From Hymenopus coronatus (taxonomy: Eukaryota; Arthropoda; Insecta; Mantodea; Hymenopodidae): a stretch of 64,000 nt of DNA. The notes under the pieces are model-generated. The model was not told where the DNA came from. It did no database searches and saw only the letters and a list, made by a program, of their open reading frames with translations. The position numbers and the translations under genes are program-made. The stretch spans positions 108,280,620-108,344,619 of the forward strand of contig CM060900.1 in NCBI GenBank assembly GCA_030762935.1, given 5' to 3'. This document shows positions 1 through 10,468 of this stretch, piece by piece (the first letter of the stretch is position 1; each line of letters opens with the position of its first letter).

Positions 1-66
1 TTTTGGGTGGAATACAATATCTACTCTATGCAGTATATGCATTGTACACTCATGGACAAAAATGTG

Positions 67-75
<9 letters not shown>

Positions 76-118
<43 letters not shown>
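76..118. repeat. (AC)n microsatellite, copy 1
   Basis: Uninterrupted dinucleotide run of about 43 bases. The counterpart in copy 2 (37,627-37,645) is only about 19 bases. Short open frames across it are artefacts of the repeat. Confidence 0.95.
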
Positions 119-122
<4 letters not shown>

Positions 123-731
123 GAGATACAGTAGCGTTGCAGTAGCAACAAGTTATCACAACTTCCAAATGTTAATACTACTAACCCATATGATCAATAA
201 GCATAATCAAATACATAACTTCAGCTTCTTCAAACACAAATTATAAATACTAACTAAAAATATTAACGACACAAAACAAGATACAGTTTGTATTATACGG
301 CATTAGTAAACTTGCCACTTTCCATGTGTGTTCACTGCAGCGCTGTGGCAAAACCTAGGTTGCTCCTCTCGGGAAGATCGCAAGTTCGTTTCTCGCATGT
401 AGCAGAACATTTTTTTCTCCCTTCTAAGTCATGATATTTAATCTACACATAGCGGCTATTTATTTTAGACATACCTATTTTCTACACGACATTCGGTACG
501 GTTAATAATATGACAGTTATTATGATGTTTGTTTAAGGGTTTAGTCTACCGAACAGCAATATGCTGCACACGAAAGCATGTGATGCGCAGAATGGTGAGC
601 AAATGCATCAGGCACGAACAGTTCTCTCTCAATGGAAGAAGAAAATTGAATCTGTAAGATATGAAAAAGTATTGTTAAGAAAACCAATGTTTTGAAAAAA
701 ATTTAGGAATTCAATACACATTAGATTTATT

Positions 732-1095
732 TTGAAGGTAGGAACTTTGTTCTTTCTTGTTTTGGTTTGTGTGTTTTGTGTGTATCTGCGTGTTTTCCTT
801 GCTCCAAATACCTTACACAAACCGATACAACAGGAAAATGCTAACTGCAACTGGAATAACGTGATATTCTCAGATAAGGTCACATTTCCTTCCACATGTA
901 AGGCAAAGGTCTATCGTACAAAGGGGTCGATGCAAAATACAATTCCATCACGGTCGCGTATCTGTATGGTGTTGGGACTAGCTATCAAGGGACAGTCTAG
1001 GTGTGCTGTGGCAGTTTGAGGATACACTGAACGGTGTGCAATACATGGTAATACTCGAGAATATTTTGATTCCCTCTGTGAGGATGATATCCTGA
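732..1095 (+). pseudogene. Tc1/mariner-like DDE transposase fragment, copy 1
   Basis: One frame reads NWNNVIFSDKVTF (849-887), the family's catalytic-core motif usually written VIFSDE. A frame change near 940 then gives GRVSVWCW, LSRDSLGVLW and TLNGVQYMVILENILIPSV, typical of the stretch after the second catalytic Asp of Tc1-like transposases. The fragment is about a third of the usual 340-residue protein, contains a frameshift and a stop, and has no visible terminal repeats. In copy 1 the acidic residue after the first Asp is Lys (GATAAG at 873-878), while copy 2 keeps Glu. It is certainly dead. The family call rests on motif recognition. Confidence 0.6.
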
Positions 1096-1366
1096 TGGGT
1101 CCGCACGGAACTCACAAACATGCCTATATTAATAAGACTGCATCAGTTCAGTAACCCTGAAGACGGGAACAATGTGTGTTCCCGAAACGTTGGTGCCTCA
1201 CCTTATCTACACCTGGCTGGAAGCCCGAGAAAGCATCGAAGACTTATGCCTCCAGGAAAGCTGCAGCTCTTATTCCTTTAAACTTAACAAAAACTAATTA
1301 ATGACAAAGGTTTATAGTTTTTCTGTAACTGAAAGTCATGGAAATTTAAAAAAAAGTTACTCTTTT

Positions 1367-1675
1367 TCATTTTCGCTTAATGTGGATTCTAAAATTGTTG
1401 ACAATTGGAAGCGAATGCGAATCCAATTTGTTATTATTGAACCTAGCAGGGAAACATTCTCTGAAGGTTTTTCCAAGTTCCTTTAAATGTTCATTAATCA
1501 TATTCTTGACATCTTCTTCCAAAGAGTGATGATTTTCCACTAGCAAGTCGTGAAGGGTATCAAAGCACTCTGTTTCATTCACAGTGAAACACGTTTCCCA
1601 AACATTATTTTTTTTAGTGAATGATCGATGCGGTCTTGCACAATATACCCGTTTATATTTGACCCCTGTAGACAT
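1367..1675 (-). pseudogene. Possible hAT-like (ZBED5/GTF2IRD2-type) fragment, copy 1
   Basis: A 102-codon open frame on the minus strand includes LEEDVKNMINEHLKELGKTF followed by RECFPAR. This resembles the helical stretch ahead of the C-terminal region in GTF2IRD2/ZBED5-like hAT proteins, where a 'HL..L...F..YFP' pattern recurs. The frame is kept in copy 2 with only one or two changes. The resemblance is partial and no zinc finger, catalytic motif or dimerisation domain is present. A chance open frame cannot be excluded. Confidence 0.35.
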
Positions 1676-1679
1676 AAGT

Positions 1680-2095
1680 TTAAATTATTAATTTTTCAGA
1701 AAACGTCTCCAAATAAGCTAAAGTCTGAAGCCAGATTTCATCTTCCATGTACTTTGCTTTGTGAAAGGCATGGCTGGTGAGAAAAGCGTGAACTACGTCT
1801 TTAAGCTCATAAAATCTGGAAGTAGTTCTATCTCAAGATTGCAACCTAACTTCAGTGTGGGACAATAACAACCTTAAATTAACTTAACCCTTAACGTTGG
1901 AGACCTAAAGATACTCTAGTTACGGCTTAAAAAGTACACAACGCGTAGGCCTAGTTGCAATAATAAATAAACATTTTCATTGTAATTACTCGCCTCTTCC
2001 TTGGAGTTCAGTGAGAAGGTTGCACCTGCTTTCCATGACTCCGAGCACTGAAGTCAGGAACCACACATAATAAATTCTTCCCTTTTCCTTACAAG
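1680..2095. other. No gene seen, copy 1 (with 39,207-39,621 in copy 2)
   Basis: AT-rich sequence with no long open frame, no RNA gene and no repeat that I can assign. It is nearly identical in copy 2. Confidence 0.6.
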
Positions 2096-2383
2096 GGTAG
2101 TCTCCTTAGCGCGGCTGCCTGCCAAGCGGCACACCTGGGTTTGATTCCCAGTACTGGCATGGGGATATTTTCCCCCGCTGGGAGACCTGATCCGGGGTGC
2201 ACACAACCTCGTAAGGTCCCTTGAGGAGCTACTTGATGGAGAAGTAGCGGCTTCAGGTCAGGAGGACCGCATTACCCGGCCGGGGTGGGTTCGAGGCGCT
2301 GACCACTTCTCACCCTCCATGACATCTATCATGGGGGACGCAGTGGTCAGGCGGTAGGCCAAGGTTCCTTGTCCTGCCATGGA
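2096..2383 (+). mobile_element. tRNA-derived SINE with (TTA)n tail, copy 1
   Basis: The head reads TTAGCGCGGCTGCCTGCC, an A-box-like segment, then GGGTTTGATTCCCAG, a good B box, at tRNA-like spacing. A GC-rich body of about 220 bases follows, containing CCGGGGTGCACACAAC and GGGGTGGGTTCGAGGC, and ends at CTGCCATGGAG, directly joined to a long (TTA)n tract. This is SINE architecture: Pol III promoter head, body, simple-repeat tail. It is not a tRNA gene because the flanking halves do not pair into an acceptor stem. The insertion sits at the simple-repeat border of the noncoding unit that begins at 2,631. Confidence 0.7.
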
Positions 2384-2384
2384 G

Positions 2385-2423
<39 letters not shown>

Positions 2424-2630
2424 TATTTTTATTATTTTATTATGATTATTTCTATTTTTATTATGATTATTATGGCGATTATGATGATTATGATTATTAT
2501 GATTATTACTATGATTATCATGTTGATTATTATTATTGTTGTTGTTATTATTATTATAATTATTATTGTTGTTATTATTATTGTTGTTGTTATTATTAAT
2601 GTTGTTGTTATTATCATTATTTTTATTATT
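2384..2630. repeat. Degenerate (TTA/TTG)n microsatellite tail, copy 1
   Basis: About 247 bases of TAT/TTA/TTG triplets with interruptions, forming the tail of the SINE at 2,096. It is about 20 bases longer than in copy 2. Asn-rich and Ile-rich open frames on both strands here are repeat artefacts. Confidence 0.9.
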
Positions 2631-2898
2631 TGCGACTAGGCGTTTCGTACCAGGACATATTACCTTACCAATTACTATGTTTATTTGTGTTTTAAATTTC
2701 ATTTAATATAATTCTTTCTAATTTCAAACCGAATTTTACATCAATCTTAATTTGATGTATTATCAGCTCTAATAAGCTCGTAGAGCATGGCTATCTCTGT
2801 TCAGCATTGGAATGGTCAATCGCTATAAAATTCAATTACCGGTACAATTATTGTTTAAAATTAGTTGTGTGGTTACATTTTAAAGGTTTTGCCACCAA

Positions 2899-2914
2899 AT
2901 ATATATATATATAT
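2899..2914. repeat. (AT)8 microsatellite, copy 1
   Basis: Sixteen bases of AT in copy 1 correspond to fifty-two in copy 2 (40,405-40,456), a change of 18 repeat units between otherwise near-identical sequences. Confidence 0.95.
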
Positions 2915-2935
2915 GCTTTAGACAATGATTTAAAG

Positions 2936-3423
2936 CCCGCCTGGGTAGTGTGGTGGTACCGTGTCCGCCTCACATTCGTAAGGTCGTGAGTTCGAATCTC
3001 GCTTAGGGTGAGTTATTCAGATAAGGTTTTTGCAGGGTTTTCCCTTATCCTGAGAAGACGAATGTCGAGTAACGTTTTTTATTTTGATAGCGTTTAACGC
3101 CCGCTTAAACTAATTATTGCACCGCAGACGCTGACACTGATGATACATGAATGAAGATGGAGCACTGGTGGAATGCGATGGTGGAGGAAACCGTGGAACC
3201 CGGAGAAAACCCGCCCCGGCGCCGCTTTGTCCACCAAAAATCTCACATTTGGTCGCTTGGGATCGAACCCGGGTCGTCTAGGAGAGAGGCGAGTGGTCTA
3301 ACCACTCCGCCACGGCGCGTCCCGAGTAACTTTAAGCTTCATGGACCCCGAGATCATTTGAGCATCATTTCACCAATTTTATTCATCGTTCGATATGACC
3401 AGGACGTTAAACAAAAAAAAAAA
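2936..3423 (+). mobile_element. tRNA-derived SINE (outer), interrupted, copy 1
   Basis: The head contains GTAGTGTGGTGGTA (A-box-like) and GTGAGTTCGAATCTCGC (B box). The body runs GGTTTTTGCAGGGTTTTCCC to CGAGTAAC, is interrupted at 3,074, and resumes at 3,331 with TTTAAGCTTCATGGACCC. It ends GACGTTAAAC plus poly-A. A 12-base target-site duplication, AATGATTTAAAG, flanks it exactly (2,924-2,935 and 3,424-3,435). This proves insertion by a retroposition-type mechanism and fixes both ends. The outer element alone is about 230 bases. Confidence 0.88.
3074..3322 (-). mobile_element. tRNA-derived SINE nested inside another SINE, copy 1
   Basis: On the minus strand it starts GGGACGCGCCGTGGCGGAGTGG, with TGGCGGAGTGG as A box and GGGTTCGATCCC as B box, resembling a Leu/Ser-type tRNA head. 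The body includes GGGTTTTCTCCGGGTTCCAC and ends GCGTTAAACGCTATC plus an A-rich tail. It is flanked by CGAGTAAC at 3,066-3,073 and 3,323-3,330, an 8-base target-site duplication made from the outer SINE's own sequence. The same family occurs at 22,180, 3,637 (truncated) and 31,177 (chimeric). Confidence 0.88.
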
Positions 3424-3636
3424 AATGATTTAAAGTGAAAGCGTATGTTCAATATATAAAACACTTTCAGAGCCTCTGCTGCATTATTGTTAAGATCCTT
3501 GCGTTTTTAGCACCTCAAAATTCCGAGCTGACTTTCTTCCTTAGCCAATAGTTTTTTCGCGACCTTGTTGAAAACGACTGACTTCCTCAGTTTACGTTTT
3601 ACATTACAAAAACATTTCATTAACTGCGGTTTACAC

Positions 3637-3695
3637 CGCCTGCGGTGCCATTAGTAGTTAAAGCGGGCGTTAAACACTACCAAAAAAAAAAAAAA
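3637..3695 (+). mobile_element. 5'-truncated SINE, copy 1
   Basis: Only the last part of the SINE family at 3,074 remains: GCCATTAGTAGTTAAAGCGG and GGCGTTAAACACTACC, then poly-A. It is flanked by a perfect 15-base target-site duplication, AACTGCGGTTTACAC, at 3,622-3,636 and 3,696-3,710. The tRNA head is missing, as expected from premature end of reverse transcription. Confidence 0.85.
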
Positions 3696-4845
3696 AACTG
3701 CGGTTTACACAGCTTCGATTGATTGTTTGAGCCATTTGAACCGACGTAGCCACTCCATGTAGTTTATGCAATTGTCACTAGGTAGCATTCATTATACGTT
3801 ACACATTATGGTCTATCTACAGGCGCTACTAATGACATCCGACATTTTCATTTAGGCAAAACAAACCTTTTCTATACACGCAAGTACCAATTTTTCCTAA
3901 ATCAAGTTTATGTTGTTACGCCTGGCAGAACAAAAGCGACAGACTACTGGAGGCAAACACAACTGTGAATTGCTTGGTACTGCCATCTTGCAAAACACCT
4001 ACAACTAAATAACTTCACTCTACACTATAGGGAGTTTACAGAACTACTTGGTACTTGTGTAAGAATAGCGCCGACATGCAACAGATTTAAATGTGTCTAG
4101 TTCCAAACTATAAGTATGCAATTAAAATATCAGTGAAACACAGAAATCTCTACTCGATTTTAAATGAATCAGCTTTTAATCTGAACCCAAGAATCGATGT
4201 TTAATATTAGATGACAAGTAGAGAAGGTATTGCAATGCATCTTAAAATTCTATAGCGATGTTTCAGTGGAAATACACGGTTTAATTTACCCTGAGGTTAA
4301 AAACATATTTTTAGATAGACGTCCGAGCGCGGTTTCTGTGAACAATATAATTCCAAAAAGAAAAGTCTGTCAAATAGCAACTTCGTATTTAAGCTACAGC
4401 AAATTCGAAGAATGTACAACCAAGATTTTCCAAGATTCCCCCCCCCCCCGAAAAAAAATACCCCTTGCATCGAAACATTTTCGAAAATTTTGATTTCCTC
4501 AAAAATAGTTCTAATGATTTTAACGCAATTTTTAAGACATTTTCAGAATAAATACAACGTATTCAATCAAATTTGTGGGAATAACCTCCGAAGTCCTCTT
4601 CGTTACGAATGACTTTTGTATATCTGGCAGCAGAACAAAATTTATTAAACAAAAATCGTACAAATTCGAGATACTATTTATCTTTTTTAAAAATTATTTT
4701 CCTAGGGTCAGGGAACCTTAAAATATGTATTTCATTAAAGTTCTCAATCAAACTATTGTCTACTATACTATGTAGTAGTTGTTATTGTATTCCACCCAAC
4801 AATTTAATATCGAGATTGTACCGAAAATACACATTTTGAGACTTT

Positions 4846-5272
4846 AACTGTTTCTTGCACATACATCAGCAGTCACATAAATCATTTCGGCAAGTTAAGA
4901 CGTCCCTTACACTGGAAAATAGAAAGGATGGCCCCTCAGGCTCTGGCGAGCAATGTATACGCCAACGATAACACATAGATTAGTGTCTGACACTTGCGCC
5001 GTGATCATTATCTCCATTATCCCAATCCCAGAACTTAATGACTTTAAAAATGGAAAAAATTACATATTAAATAACCCAAAAATTCTCTTAAAATAACATA
5101 TAAATTTTAAAAATTACCTAATAAAAATTAAAAATTAATATTAGGTCTAATGACGTTTTGTGAATAATTGTATTCTGCAAACCAACATTCTCCTTAGTAT
5201 GGTAGCCTCTTACTAATGCAGATACTCTGTTAAGTAAGCCATTCCATAAAAATAATATTAAGTGAGCCTACC
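4846..5272. other. No gene seen, copy 1 (with 42,391-42,817 in copy 2)
   Basis: AT-rich sequence with no convincing coding frame or repeat signature, nearly identical in both copies. It ends where the minus-strand hAT pseudogene terminates. Confidence 0.55.
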
Positions 5273-5762
5273 TTACTCAGCATTGCAATACACCACCATA
5301 GTCATCCTCAAGTTTTCAACTTTTCAACTTCTTCAACTGGGAGAAACTTCTTTTTAAATCTACGGATGTAATGGGAGAACAATTGAAGAACACGATGTCA
5401 CTGGCATTTAAATCCTCTTCCAAAATGTCAGTTCTGAAGTTTGCTCCTGACAAAATACTGACTATATCACGCGTTGCCTTATATTCTTTATTTTTATCTA
5501 ATGCACTTTTTTCATTTTTTGCCTAAAATGTCCCCAATTTCACTTTTACATTTTGTATGCAGTCTTTAGCTTCCCTGACTAACTCTATTCACTTGTTCAA
5601 CGATATATCACTTACCTCTAAGCTGGTTATGCTTTTTGGCAGAAATGAAACGTTTGATTTAATGCACGACAATTTAAGTTGGGCTTGGATTGGAAAACAT
5701 GTCCTGTGCTTTCCCAATTCCCATAGCATCTCCCCTATGATGTTCAAGATATAGCTTGTTAT
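5273..5762 (-). pseudogene. hAT-family transposase C-terminal pseudogene, copy 1
   Basis: Damaged counterpart of 42,818-43,330. The minus strand still encodes AKNEKSALDKNKEYKAT, then DIVSILSGANFRTDILEEDL and FFNCSPITSVDLKRSF. The segment that should follow (SQYKTVLGANRRATTFEN in copy 2) is replaced at about 5,311-5,340 by a short tandem of TTTTCAAC/TTCTTCAAC. Internal stops are present upstream. This domain mediates dimerisation in hAT transposases. The fragment has lost the N-terminal zinc finger and catalytic core and cannot act. Confidence 0.6.
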
Positions 5763-6144
5763 TGGTTACAGTTTTCCAATGCTGAAATAGGAAGTCGCTA
5801 TCGTTTTTCTCTGTTCTCGCCAAACAAGGAAAACTGAATTTCAAATCCTTCATTTTTGATTTGCATAGTTTCTTACAGATAAAAGTGTGCAGTAAACAAA
5901 GTCGGTCCTCTTGCTATGGCTTTAAATTGCTCCTTTCATGAAAACTAAAATTAAATAAAGAACTGAAAATAATAGTGATTTGCATTTGAGAGAAGTATAA
6001 AGTATTTAAAGATTCGAACCAATACGAAAAACAGATCGGAGATTGCTAATGGGCATCATTCATTGACTTCATTCGTCTCTAAAAATCTAATTTTCACAAC
6101 GGTTATAAAGAATAAATAAATGCATTTAAAACAACTACTGCTAC

Positions 6145-6145
<1 letters not shown>
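5763..6145. other. Noncoding spacer related to 20,070-20,450, copy 1 (with 43,331-43,720)
   Basis: Contains landmarks TTTTCCAATGCTGAAATAGG and GATTGCTAATGGGCATCAT that recur diverged at 20,090-20,380 and in part at 33,450-33,520. It is probably the upstream part of the same dead hAT element, whose C-terminus lies immediately to the left on the minus strand. No frame survives well enough to annotate. Confidence 0.45.
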
Positions 6146-6179
<34 letters not shown>

Positions 6180-6182
6180 TTT
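6146..6182. repeat. (TTTA)n microsatellite at the edge of a P unit, copy 1
   Basis: Tetranucleotide run directly before TGCGACTAGGGCTTACGTA. Equivalent runs precede P units at 15,028, 20,460, 33,590, 43,719 and 52,620, each with a different length. Confidence 0.9.
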
Positions 6183-7440
6183 GCGACTAGGGCTTACGTA
6201 TCTGGTCACATTACCTTGCCGATGACTATTTATTTGAAATTTTCATTTTTAAACTGTTTAATACATGAACCTAAATTTCTAATTTCAAACCGATTTTTAG
6301 AGAATTTGATGTATAATCAGTCAAAATAAACTCGTAGAACTTGGCTATTTCCGTTCTGTTTTTCGATGGGCAATAGCTATGAGCCAGCAGATTAAAAATA
6401 AACTCGGTTACCGATACAATTATTGTTTAAAATTAGCTATGTGGTTGTATTGCAAAGGATTTGCCATCAAATAATAATGCTTTAAACAAGGATTTAAAAT
6501 AAAAGTGTATGTTCAATATATGCAATTCTTGTCAGGAATATTGCTGCAATATTGTCAATAACTTTACATTTTTATCATTTCAGAATTCCGAGCTGCTTTT
6601 CTTATTCAGTTCATACTTTCTTCGCTTCCCTCTTGAAAATACGTCATTTTCCTCACTAAGTAGAAGGATATACATACTTTCTTGCTTGCGTTTTACTTCC
6701 CAAAAACATTTCTTTGCCAATGGCAATTGATCGTTTGAGCCATTTGAAAAGAAGTAGCCGCTTCATGTAGTTTATTCAGTCGTCGCTAGGTAACATTAGA
6801 CGCTATTTGCTAAGCTCCACCTGCAAACGCTATTCATGAATTTTGAAGCAATTTACCTTTTCATATAGGCAAATTAAAACCTTCTCTGGTCACGCAAGTA
6901 AAACGTTTAATTAATAGAGTTTATATTGTTACGCATGGCAGAACAAAAGCGACAAACTCAACTGTGAATTGATCAGTACTGCCATCTTGCAAAAGCACAT
7001 ACAACTAAATACCATCACTCTGCATTAGCGAGAATTAACAGAACTACCTGGTGCTTGTGTAAGAATAGCGCTGACTTGCAACAGATTTAAACGTGTCTAG
7101 TTCCAAAACATAAGTATGCGATTAAAATAACACTGTAACACAAAAGAATCTCAAGCAAATTTTAAATGAATCAGCCTTTATCCAAACACAAAAATACATA
7201 TTAGATTTTTATATAACATAGATAATAAGTTGAGAAGGTATTGCATGCCAACAGAAACTCTATAGCGACATTTCAGTGGAATAAAAACAGTTTACGTTCT
7301 CCTGAGTTTAAAAGAACATTTTTAGAAATTTGTTCGGGCATGTACTTCTGTGAACAGAAAAATTCCAAAACGAAAAGTTAGTTTTATACCAAGCTTCATA
7401 TTTAAGTTACATCTCCGAAGGATGTGAAAACAAGATTTTT
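6180..7440. repeat. Noncoding repeat unit P, second unit, copy 1
   Basis: Begins TTGCGACTAGGGCTTACGTA and carries the shared P landmarks: CCGATACAATTATTGTTTAAA, TATGTTCAATATATGCAATT, AGTAGAAGGATATACATACT, GTTACGCATGGCAGAACAAA, GAGAAGGTATTGCATGCC, CATCTCCGAAGGATGTG. It ends near AAGATTTTTCAAAA. No coding frame is conserved between units. Diverged from other P units by clearly more than the copy 1/copy 2 difference, so this spread is older than the large duplication. Confidence 0.7.
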
Positions 7441-7530
7441 CAAAAGTGATAAATCACCCTAACTGAGATTCGAACCCGGGATCTCTTGAATTTTTGAGGC
7501 CTACGTTCTCTTCGTAGTAGAGTTAATTAC
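7440..7530 (-). mobile_element. Possible tRNA-derived SINE scrap, copy 1 (with 45,002-45,092)
   Basis: On the minus strand, GAGATCCCGGGTTCGAATCTC has a strong B box, preceded by a plausible anticodon-arm-like stretch (AACGTAGGCCTCAAAAATTC). I see no clean A box, tail or target-site duplication. It could be a decayed SINE head or a tRNA pseudogene. Confidence 0.35.
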
Positions 7531-8044
7531 TTAATGCATACGCACACATTTCACTGTAGATATGAGAAGACAGGCTAAAGCGACAGATGTTAAAAGAGAA
7601 CGCGGCTATGAACTCCCTGCTCTTTAAATGACTACGAGGGGGGAAACAAATGGTAGGCGATTTCCAGTAAAATTCCATACTTTTTGAAATTTGTGGGATA
7701 TAAAGGAAGCGGATAACCCTACTAAGAAAAATGTAAATGTCATAACTGCTTGTTTTAAGAAGTACTACATTTTTTGTGTAATAAGAATTTGCCTATCTTT
7801 TACGGTTTACCAGTTGCGCTGTTCTCAGGAATTGTAAAATAAACATCTTATTTTCAATAAAAATATTTTAAACAGAAGTAATTTTCACAATAGTTAGAGA
7901 CAGTTTTGATAAAATAAAAATTTTCGAAATATGTTCCATGGAAAGGATAGCTGAAACTCTTAATGACGCAACCCAGGAGGAATACCAAGTTTGGCACTAA
8001 ACGACTTTGCGTTTATGAGGTTTGCCGTTCACACATACACACTA
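7530..8044. other. No gene seen, copy 1 (with 45,092-45,606 in copy 2)
   Basis: AT-rich spacer between a P unit and the CGATTC-rich element. I find no conserved frame or RNA feature. Confidence 0.5.
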
Positions 8045-9506
8045 GACATGGGGCGATTCATGAACGAGTACAAGGAAAGAATCGTATGAATCGTGTCAAC
8101 CTTAGCCGGAATCGCCGTTCAAAAAGAATCGTAAGAATCGTGCTAGTGTTAACATGAATCGTTGTTCAAAAAGAATCGCAGATTTGAAGAATCGTGATCA
8201 GCCATTGCGGTTTTTCTTTTGCTTCGACCTTTCGGAGTACCAAACCGAGCTTCGACGGAAACTGCCGAGTGAGCAGGATGTGTGTGGGATTTATAACCAT
8301 TTATTTTATTGTAAAAAGTCTACAGCGCTGAGGCCACGAGGCTAAAGAAGAAAATGTATGCATAAGAAAACGAACACTAGCGATCATTGCGGAAACCACC
8401 CCGAGCGTCTTTTATTTTATGAGATGAGTTACTGTACAGGTTAAAGTAAGTTTATAATTTACAACTGCTCTATATATATTTGCAGAATCTTAAATGTAAC
8501 ATATCCACAGGAAAATCGTCACTACGTTAACAAGATATAAGACTTCAGAAACTAATTTTATTTAAAAAAGGGGCAAAAATGTTCCAACATAACTTTCACT
8601 GTAGTGTTGTTAAAGCAATAACTCTTTTTTTTTCCCTTGTTTACCAGCATTAAGAAAAACGAATAACGATTTTCCATTTAAAAAAAGTATAAATATGGAA
8701 TAACTGAAAAAATAATAGACAATATGTAAGAAATTGTTAACTCTGCAATATACACAGTGTCACATCGCAGGTAGATGCAGAACTTAAATATCAACTTTGG
8801 CACTTACCTAACGGATTTTAAGTCTTTGAGTTATGTTGTTCATTCACAGCTACATAAACACACACGCACGCACACAAACAACATAATCCTTTTCCTGAAA
8901 ATGCCTTTTTGGACACAGGGGACCTCAAAACATAATTTCCGATGAAATATTATATGAAAATTTTAGCTGAAAAATGATTGTTCACCATGACACATACAGA
9001 ATAGAGAGCGTTAATAACAGAGAAGAAGTTTTTGTCAGGTTTCTAAGGTACCATTAAAGTGATTATTCAAGGAATATGAAGCAATTTTCTCTAAAAGTTA
9101 AGTTTCATGTTCCTGATCATTTACCAAATTGTGAATTCCTCCGACAGCTTCTCAAAATGAAATAATCTACCATCATATAGTGCATTTAACATTGTCATTA
9201 AACATTCTTTTGAAATTTGATGTCCTTACGATCCAACATACCATGCAGTACGTTGAATGCAAATTTGTTTATGGCCTAATCGGTAAAATCTATGAAATGA
9301 AATTGAAGTCTGGTATGCAATGTAAGAGGTAACTCATGGCTCGCCACATCTATAACCTGCCTCTTTTACGACACGTTTTAGTAATTGATGATTTGCGAGG
9401 TGATTTTCTTTAAATTCATGACGCCTCTTTGGAAAATAAGAGAATTTAAATAGCAAGTTTGCTCTTTAATTGACTTTCCATTTGTTAATTATCCTGTTTA
9501 GAGGCC

Positions 9507-9528
9507 TACACACACGCGCGCGCGCGCA
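9507..9528. repeat. (CA)n(CG)n microsatellite, copy 1 (with 47,067-47,087)
   Basis: ACACACACGCGCGCGCGCGC is an alternating purine-pyrimidine tract in AT-rich surroundings, with a near-identical counterpart in copy 2. Confidence 0.85.
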
Positions 9529-10468
9529 TATTTTTCCATTTTAATTAACGGGGTTTCAAAAGATGTTCCCAGTGAAATCTCATTTCCAATTTTTAGGTGG
9601 GATGCAACAGCTTCTCTATCTAATATATACGAGTATTTGTTTGAGAAAGTAAAGGGGAACACAATCTATATAATTATTTTTTTTAGAAAATGCATTGATT
9701 TATCTAAGCGCATGCAAAACAAGAGTCCTGGAATTTGATGAAAGGAAATCGATACAATATTCTTTGCTCTAACATGATATTATATACAGGTGTTTAATAA
9801 TAATAATAGTAATAATAATAAAATTGTGTATACTTTGCAATATATCTCATGTAACACAACTAAAGTGGAATTTCATAGAGCCATTTTATTGTAAAGTTCA
9901 GAAAACTACAGATTAATGGAGAAAGAATACGTTCAGTTTTTCATTGTTTTTCTTTTATGCCAATAACAACAAAGTCGGGATTGCAAGGATGGTCGTAAAG
10001 CAGGGCGATTCACGTTAGTATCGTGAATCGAGCACCTGGGCAGGCTAAAAGACAGGGAGACGATTCATGAACGAATCGTCAAATCGTGCACCAGGGCACG
10101 CTAAAAGAAAAGGAGACGATTCATGAACGAACTGTACATAAGGTTACAGCGCTTAGCCAAAGGAGAGACTTGTTGCCAAGTCGAGTGCCGCCAAATACTT
10201 CCGAACACAGTCGGTGCGAATGCTGTGCCGAGTGAGTACTGAATGCGCACGAAAATTGCCATGGATTCTGATGTTATGTCATCTGTCTGGCTCTGGTTAG
10301 CCAAAACAGAAAAACATTGCCATTAAATAGAATATTGTTGAGTTCTGACCATACGAAGTTAACGATGATGATTAATGTTTTAAAAACAATAGTGTATAAT
10401 GTAAAGCGCAGTTAATCGAATAGTAAACTTTTCCATTGAAACTACAGCACCGCATATAAGAAAAGGAG

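Larger units (their letters stand above)
2631..4845. repeat. Noncoding repeat unit P, oldest variant, copy 1
   Basis: Starts TGCGACTAGGCGTTTCGTA straight after a simple repeat. It continues through landmarks shared by all P units: CCGGTACAATTATTGTTTAAA, TATGTTCAATATAT, TGTAGTTTATGCAATTGTCA, GTTACGCCTGGCAGAACAAA, AATAGCGCCGACATGC, GAGAAGGTATTGCA. It ends near GTATTCCACCCAACAATTTA. Three SINE insertions interrupt it. No coding capacity is seen. Read on the minus strand, the unit would end in a simple-repeat tail, so it may be a retroposon in minus orientation. Confidence 0.7.

Noticed and set aside
335..410. Weak B-box-like GCAAGTTCGTTTCTCGC after a GCGCTGTGG stretch.
   Set aside because: Too degenerate for a tRNA or SINE call: no A box at proper spacing, no tail, no flanking repeat.
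1140..1280. CCTGAAGACGGGAACAATGT and CCCGAAACGTTGG, reminiscent of a retroelement 3' end seen in several arthropods.
   Set aside because: Only a short phrase is recognisable. No reverse transcriptase or tail supports naming a family.
2106..2160. tRNA-like sequence with A and B boxes, as at 2,950-3,005 and 22,360-22,420.
   Set aside because: No acceptor-stem pairing, and each is fused to a SINE body, tail or target-site duplication. These are SINE heads, not tRNA genes.
2310..2702. Asn-rich, Ile-rich and Tyr-rich open frames of 60-130 codons on both strands (also 39,837-40,208).
   Set aside because: They are translations of the (TTA/TTG)n tract, open on both strands because the triplets contain few stops.
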